Origin: Candidatus Bathyarchaeota archaeon
GTDB lineage: Archaea; Thermoproteota; Bathyarchaeia; Bathyarchaeales; Bathyarchaeaceae
Direction of reading: 5' to 3'
DNA length: 16,126 bases
Assembly (NCBI GenBank): GCA_023136395.1
Contig: JAGLRI010000009.1
Location: forward strand, 1 to 16,126
Positions 14,307 to 16,126 of the stretch are shown one piece after another; within the stretch, counting starts at the first letter, position 1; each line of letters starts with the position of its first letter. The notes beneath the pieces were generated by a model. That model was not told the DNA's origin and ran no database searches. It saw nothing but the letters and a program-made list of their open reading frames with translations. The position numbers were made by a program, and so were the translations under genes.

Positions 14307-15026
14307 ATGGATTATTCCCCTCTAATGAATCTGGTAAGCATTTTGCAAAGACATAATAGCAAAGAGTGCGGAAAGAAGGATGGAAATAATATGTCTCAAG
14401 CTATGATTATTGGAGAAGGGGATGTTGAAAACCCTGAAAAACGTGGAAAATACGTGGTTAGCGTAATAGGGCATGGACGGATATGGTTGGCAACAGCTTG
14501 CCTTTTTGCTGAAACTGGGTTTCAGGTTATTATAGTTGATATGAACCAACACGTTACAAATCTACTGAAAAAGGGTAGAGCATCCTTTGACCCAAGTCTC
14601 GACGCACTTGTTAAAAAGCACGTAAAGAATGGCCGTCTTGAAGTAATAAATGAAGCGAGAGAAGCTGCGTCAGCAAGCGATGTTATCATGTTTGTTGTTC
14701 CGACACCTGTTAACCAAAAGAAAAAGCTGAACTATTCACAGATTGAAAAGGTGTGTAAAAAAGTTGGTATGGGTTTACGTTCAGGATCCCTAATAATTTT
14801 CGAAAGCACGACCGGTCCAGAGGTAACTGAATCCGTATTAAAAGAAGTGCTTGAAGAATCATCAGGCTTAAAGGCGGGTATTACTTTTGGTTTAGCATAT
14901 AGTCCAATCCGCACCTTCTCAACACAAGTACTGCAAGATTTAGCTACTTACCCAAGGATTGTGGGAGCAATTAATAAACAAAGCTTGACGGCTGCAAGTC
15001 ATGTTTTGAGCACGTTAACAAAGTGA
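14307..15026 (+). CDS. UDP-sugar dehydrogenase (WecC/UDP-ManNAc type), split N-terminal half, degenerate
   Basis: This is the NAD-binding N-terminal half of a nucleotide-sugar dehydrogenase, which normally forms one roughly 430-residue chain oxidising UDP-ManNAc or UDP-glucose to the uronic acid. Seen are V-V-S-V-I-G-H-G-R-I-W-L-A-T-A (50-64), V-P-T-P (131-134), E-S-T-T-G-P (166-171) and P-R-I-V-G (216-220). The frame stops at TGA 15024-15026, just where the central domain should begin. Two functional positions are altered: the third glycine of G-x-G-x-x-G is Trp60, and the Glu of the family S-P-E-R loop is Ile201. The start is uncertain. ATG 14391 (residue 29), preceded by AAGGATGG, fits better than 14307, whose extra residues have no family counterpart. 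It may be a pseudogene half or a deliberately separate subunit without dehydrogenase activity. Confidence 0.78.
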   Translation: MDYSPLMNLVSILQRHNSKECGKKDGNNMSQAMIIGEGDVENPEKRGKYVVSVIGHGRIWLATACLFAETGFQVIIVDMNQHVTNLLKKGRASFDPSLDALVKKHVKNGRLEVINEAREAASASDVIMFVVPTPVNQKKKLNYSQIEKVCKKVGMGLRSGSLIIFESTTGPEVTESVLKEVLEESSGLKAGITFGLAYSPIRTFSTQVLQDLATYPRIVGAINKQSLTAASHVLSTLTK

Positions 15027-15065
15027 AAATTCTTTTTAAAAAAGTGGATTAAAGGAGAAAAAACT

Positions 15066-15073
15066 GGAGAGGT
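15066..15073 (+). promoter_or_regulatory. Ribosome binding site giving the second dehydrogenase ORF its own start
   Basis: GGAGAGGT lies 8 bases before ATG 15082. Upstream in that frame a TAA sits at 15076-15078, so the second ORF must be started afresh here rather than read through from the first. Confidence 0.6.
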
Positions 15074-15081
15074 AATAACAA

Positions 15082-15960
15082 ATGGGGATAACTCTTAAAA
15101 TTGAAACCGATCGACCAGCCATGGTCACCAGCTACCTTAATGGTATTCTGCAACAAATGAAATTGTGCAAACATTTCTTCTTAAATGATTGGAAGATTGA
15201 GCAAGAATTTGAATTAGGAGCGAAGATCAACAATATTGTTCCTGTTAAAAACATGAAGACTGCAGAAGCAACTAAGTTGTTTGAGAATATTTACCGGGAT
15301 GTTAACTTTGCTTTGGCAAATGAATTTGCACTTTTATGTGAAAAAATTGGGGTAGACTTCATTGAAGCCATGGAAGCGGCTAACACGCAACCTTACTGTC
15401 ATCTACTTTTTCCAGGCATAGTTGGTGGACGTATCACAAAAGATCCCTACCTTCTCATTGAGGAAGCAGAGAACATAAACGTTAATCTCCGAATGACTGT
15501 GCTAGCGAGGAAAATAAACGATGGAATGTTGAGGCACACCCTCCGTCTAGTAAGAAATGCGTTGCGACGTTGTGGTAGAACCTTTAGGAGAGCCAAAGTC
15601 TCCGTCTTCGGTGTGTCTTATCGCCCAAATATAAAAGAAGCTGAGGGGTCCTTAACAAAGGAGCTCGTGGACATGTTGCATAAAAGAGGTGTGAGAGTTC
15701 GGGTGTACGACCCATTTTTTACTCCTACAGAGTTAAAGGAGCTGGGTTATCCTGTTGAAAGAAACCTTACAAAAACCGTCCAGGGAGTGGACTGCTTAAT
15801 AATCGCTGTTGGACACGACAAGTTTAAAAGATTAAATCTGAAAAGAATCAAGTTCCAAGTTCGAAAGCCCGCTGCCATCGTGGATATGGGTAGGGTTATA
15901 ACTCCTGCGAGGGCGGAGAAGGAAGGTTTTATGTATCTTGGTGTAGGTAAAGGTGTTTGA
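15082..15960 (+). CDS. UDP-sugar dehydrogenase (WecC/UDP-ManNAc type), split C-terminal half, catalytic Cys missing
   Basis: This ORF holds the central and UDP-binding domains that complete the preceding ORF. Homology begins at about residue 51: V-P-V-K-N-M-K-T-A-E-A (53-63), K-L-F-E-N (65-69) with the conserved Lys65 and Asn69, Y-R-D-V-N-F-A-L-A-N-E (71-81), and A-A-N-T-Q-P (99-104). The C-terminal domain has V-S-V-F-G-V-S-Y-R-P (173-182) and V-Y-D-P (208-211). The active-site loop that normally reads G-G-H-C-I-P-x-D-P is G115-G-R-I-T-K-D-P, so Ile118 replaces the catalytic Cys. The Arg of the D-x-R-x-S-P motif after Y-R-P is also lost (E-A-E-G-S). The first 50 residues do not belong to this family; residues 3-29 resemble the C-terminal strand-helix of Pcc1. 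The ORF is tightly followed by a Gfo/Idh/MocA gene. It is probably inactive as a dehydrogenase; decay and a new role are both possible. Confidence 0.8.
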   Translation: MGITLKIETDRPAMVTSYLNGILQQMKLCKHFFLNDWKIEQEFELGAKINNIVPVKNMKTAEATKLFENIYRDVNFALANEFALLCEKIGVDFIEAMEAANTQPYCHLLFPGIVGGRITKDPYLLIEEAENINVNLRMTVLARKINDGMLRHTLRLVRNALRRCGRTFRRAKVSVFGVSYRPNIKEAEGSLTKELVDMLHKRGVRVRVYDPFFTPTELKELGYPVERNLTKTVQGVDCLIIAVGHDKFKRLNLKRIKFQVRKPAAIVDMGRVITPARAEKEGFMYLGVGKGV

Positions 15961-15964
15961 TTCC

Positions 15965-16126
15965 ATGAAAAAGATTGGTGTTGCCGTTATAGGTGTAGGT
16001 TTCTGGGGACGAAATCACGCCAGAGTTTTTAGCGAGTTACCTAATACAGAACTTAAGGCTGTCTGCGATATAAATTCAGAACTAACAGAAAATATAGCAG
16101 AAAAATTTGGTGTTGACGCATACAAA
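15965..16126 (+). CDS. Gfo/Idh/MocA-family oxidoreductase, N-terminal fragment
   Basis: Only the first 54 codons lie in the window; the gene runs off the right edge. The N-terminal Rossmann motif V-A-V-I-G-V-G-F-W-G-R-N-H-A-R (6-20) is typical of Gfo/Idh/MocA oxidoreductases. It is followed by L-K-A-V-C-D-I-N, whose Asp would contact the NAD(P) ribose, and by A-E-K-F-G-V, also typical of the family. ATG 15965 is 4 bases after the preceding stop, so the two genes are co-transcribed. Next to a nucleotide-sugar dehydrogenase, members of this family commonly act as UDP-sugar 3-dehydrogenases (WlbA/WbpB type) in surface-glycan or N-glycan sugar synthesis. That specific assignment is inference from context. 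Confidence 0.85.
   Translation, partial: MKKIGVAVIGVGFWGRNHARVFSELPNTELKAVCDINSELTENIAEKFGVDAYK

Noticed and set aside
15024..15098. Read-through of TGA (15024-15026) joining the two dehydrogenase halves
   Set aside because: The frame stays open for only about two dozen codons before TAA and does not contain the missing junction sequence; no selenocysteine element is evident, and the second half is in another frame with its own ribosome binding site.
1..16126. CRISPR arrays, insertion sequences, integrases, toxin-antitoxin or anti-phage systems
   Set aside because: No regular repeats, transposase motifs, attachment duplications or recognised defence proteins were seen on either strand.

Overview
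The window reads as a chromosomal segment of an archaeon, probably mesophilic. The evidence is an archaeal flap endonuclease (FEN-1), a dCTP deaminase, archaeal TATA-type boxes placed about 25-30 bases before starts, and short AT-rich intergenic gaps. GTG and TTG starts with purine-rich ribosome binding sites occur beside starts that look leaderless. A complete bacterial-type UvrABC repair set fits mesophilic or moderately thermophilic archaea that acquired it by transfer. A TACK-type lineage such as Bathyarchaeia is my best guess from FEN-1 sequence style, but the window cannot prove it.

Layout. Bases 1-600 hold the tail of an unknown ORF (perhaps ferritin-like) and, convergent to it, a 38-residue desulforedoxin gene on the minus strand that is easily missed. 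Bases 597-1658 (minus) encode a phosphoribosyltransferase-like protein, divergent from a dCTP deaminase (1804-2331). Bases 2431-9062 are a compact uvrB-uvrA-uvrC operon: the uvrB-uvrA gap is 4 bases and uvrA-uvrC overlap by 11. It is followed by a second phosphoribosyltransferase (about 9106-9798). On the minus strand, 9874-10494 is a two-gene unit of an ArsR-type regulator and a dicluster-type ferredoxin. Its start region carries two TCATATGA sites that look like an operator.

Bases 10704-11738 encode FEN-1. The conserved N-terminus is present in frame, but its start codon reads ATT instead of ATG. Then come a MmgE/PrpD-family protein with a TTG start (11840-13210) and, convergent to it, an alpha/beta hydrolase (minus, start best placed at 14142). 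The right end (14307-16126) is a nucleotide-sugar or surface-glycan region: a nucleotide-sugar dehydrogenase split into two ORFs, then the beginning of a Gfo/Idh/MocA oxidoreductase.

The genes from 600 to 11738 centre on nucleotide pools and DNA repair: two phosphoribosyltransferase folds, dCTP deaminase, the three nucleotide-excision proteins and FEN-1. The two strongest oddities are the ATT start of FEN-1 and the split dehydrogenase. In the dehydrogenase, the third Rossmann glycine, the substrate-loop Glu and the catalytic Cys are all replaced while the scaffold stays well conserved, and an inserted segment at the split resembles the C-terminal half of a Pcc1-type domain. I saw no tRNA, rRNA, CRISPR array, insertion sequence or phage gene, and no gene-free stretch longer than 300 bases.
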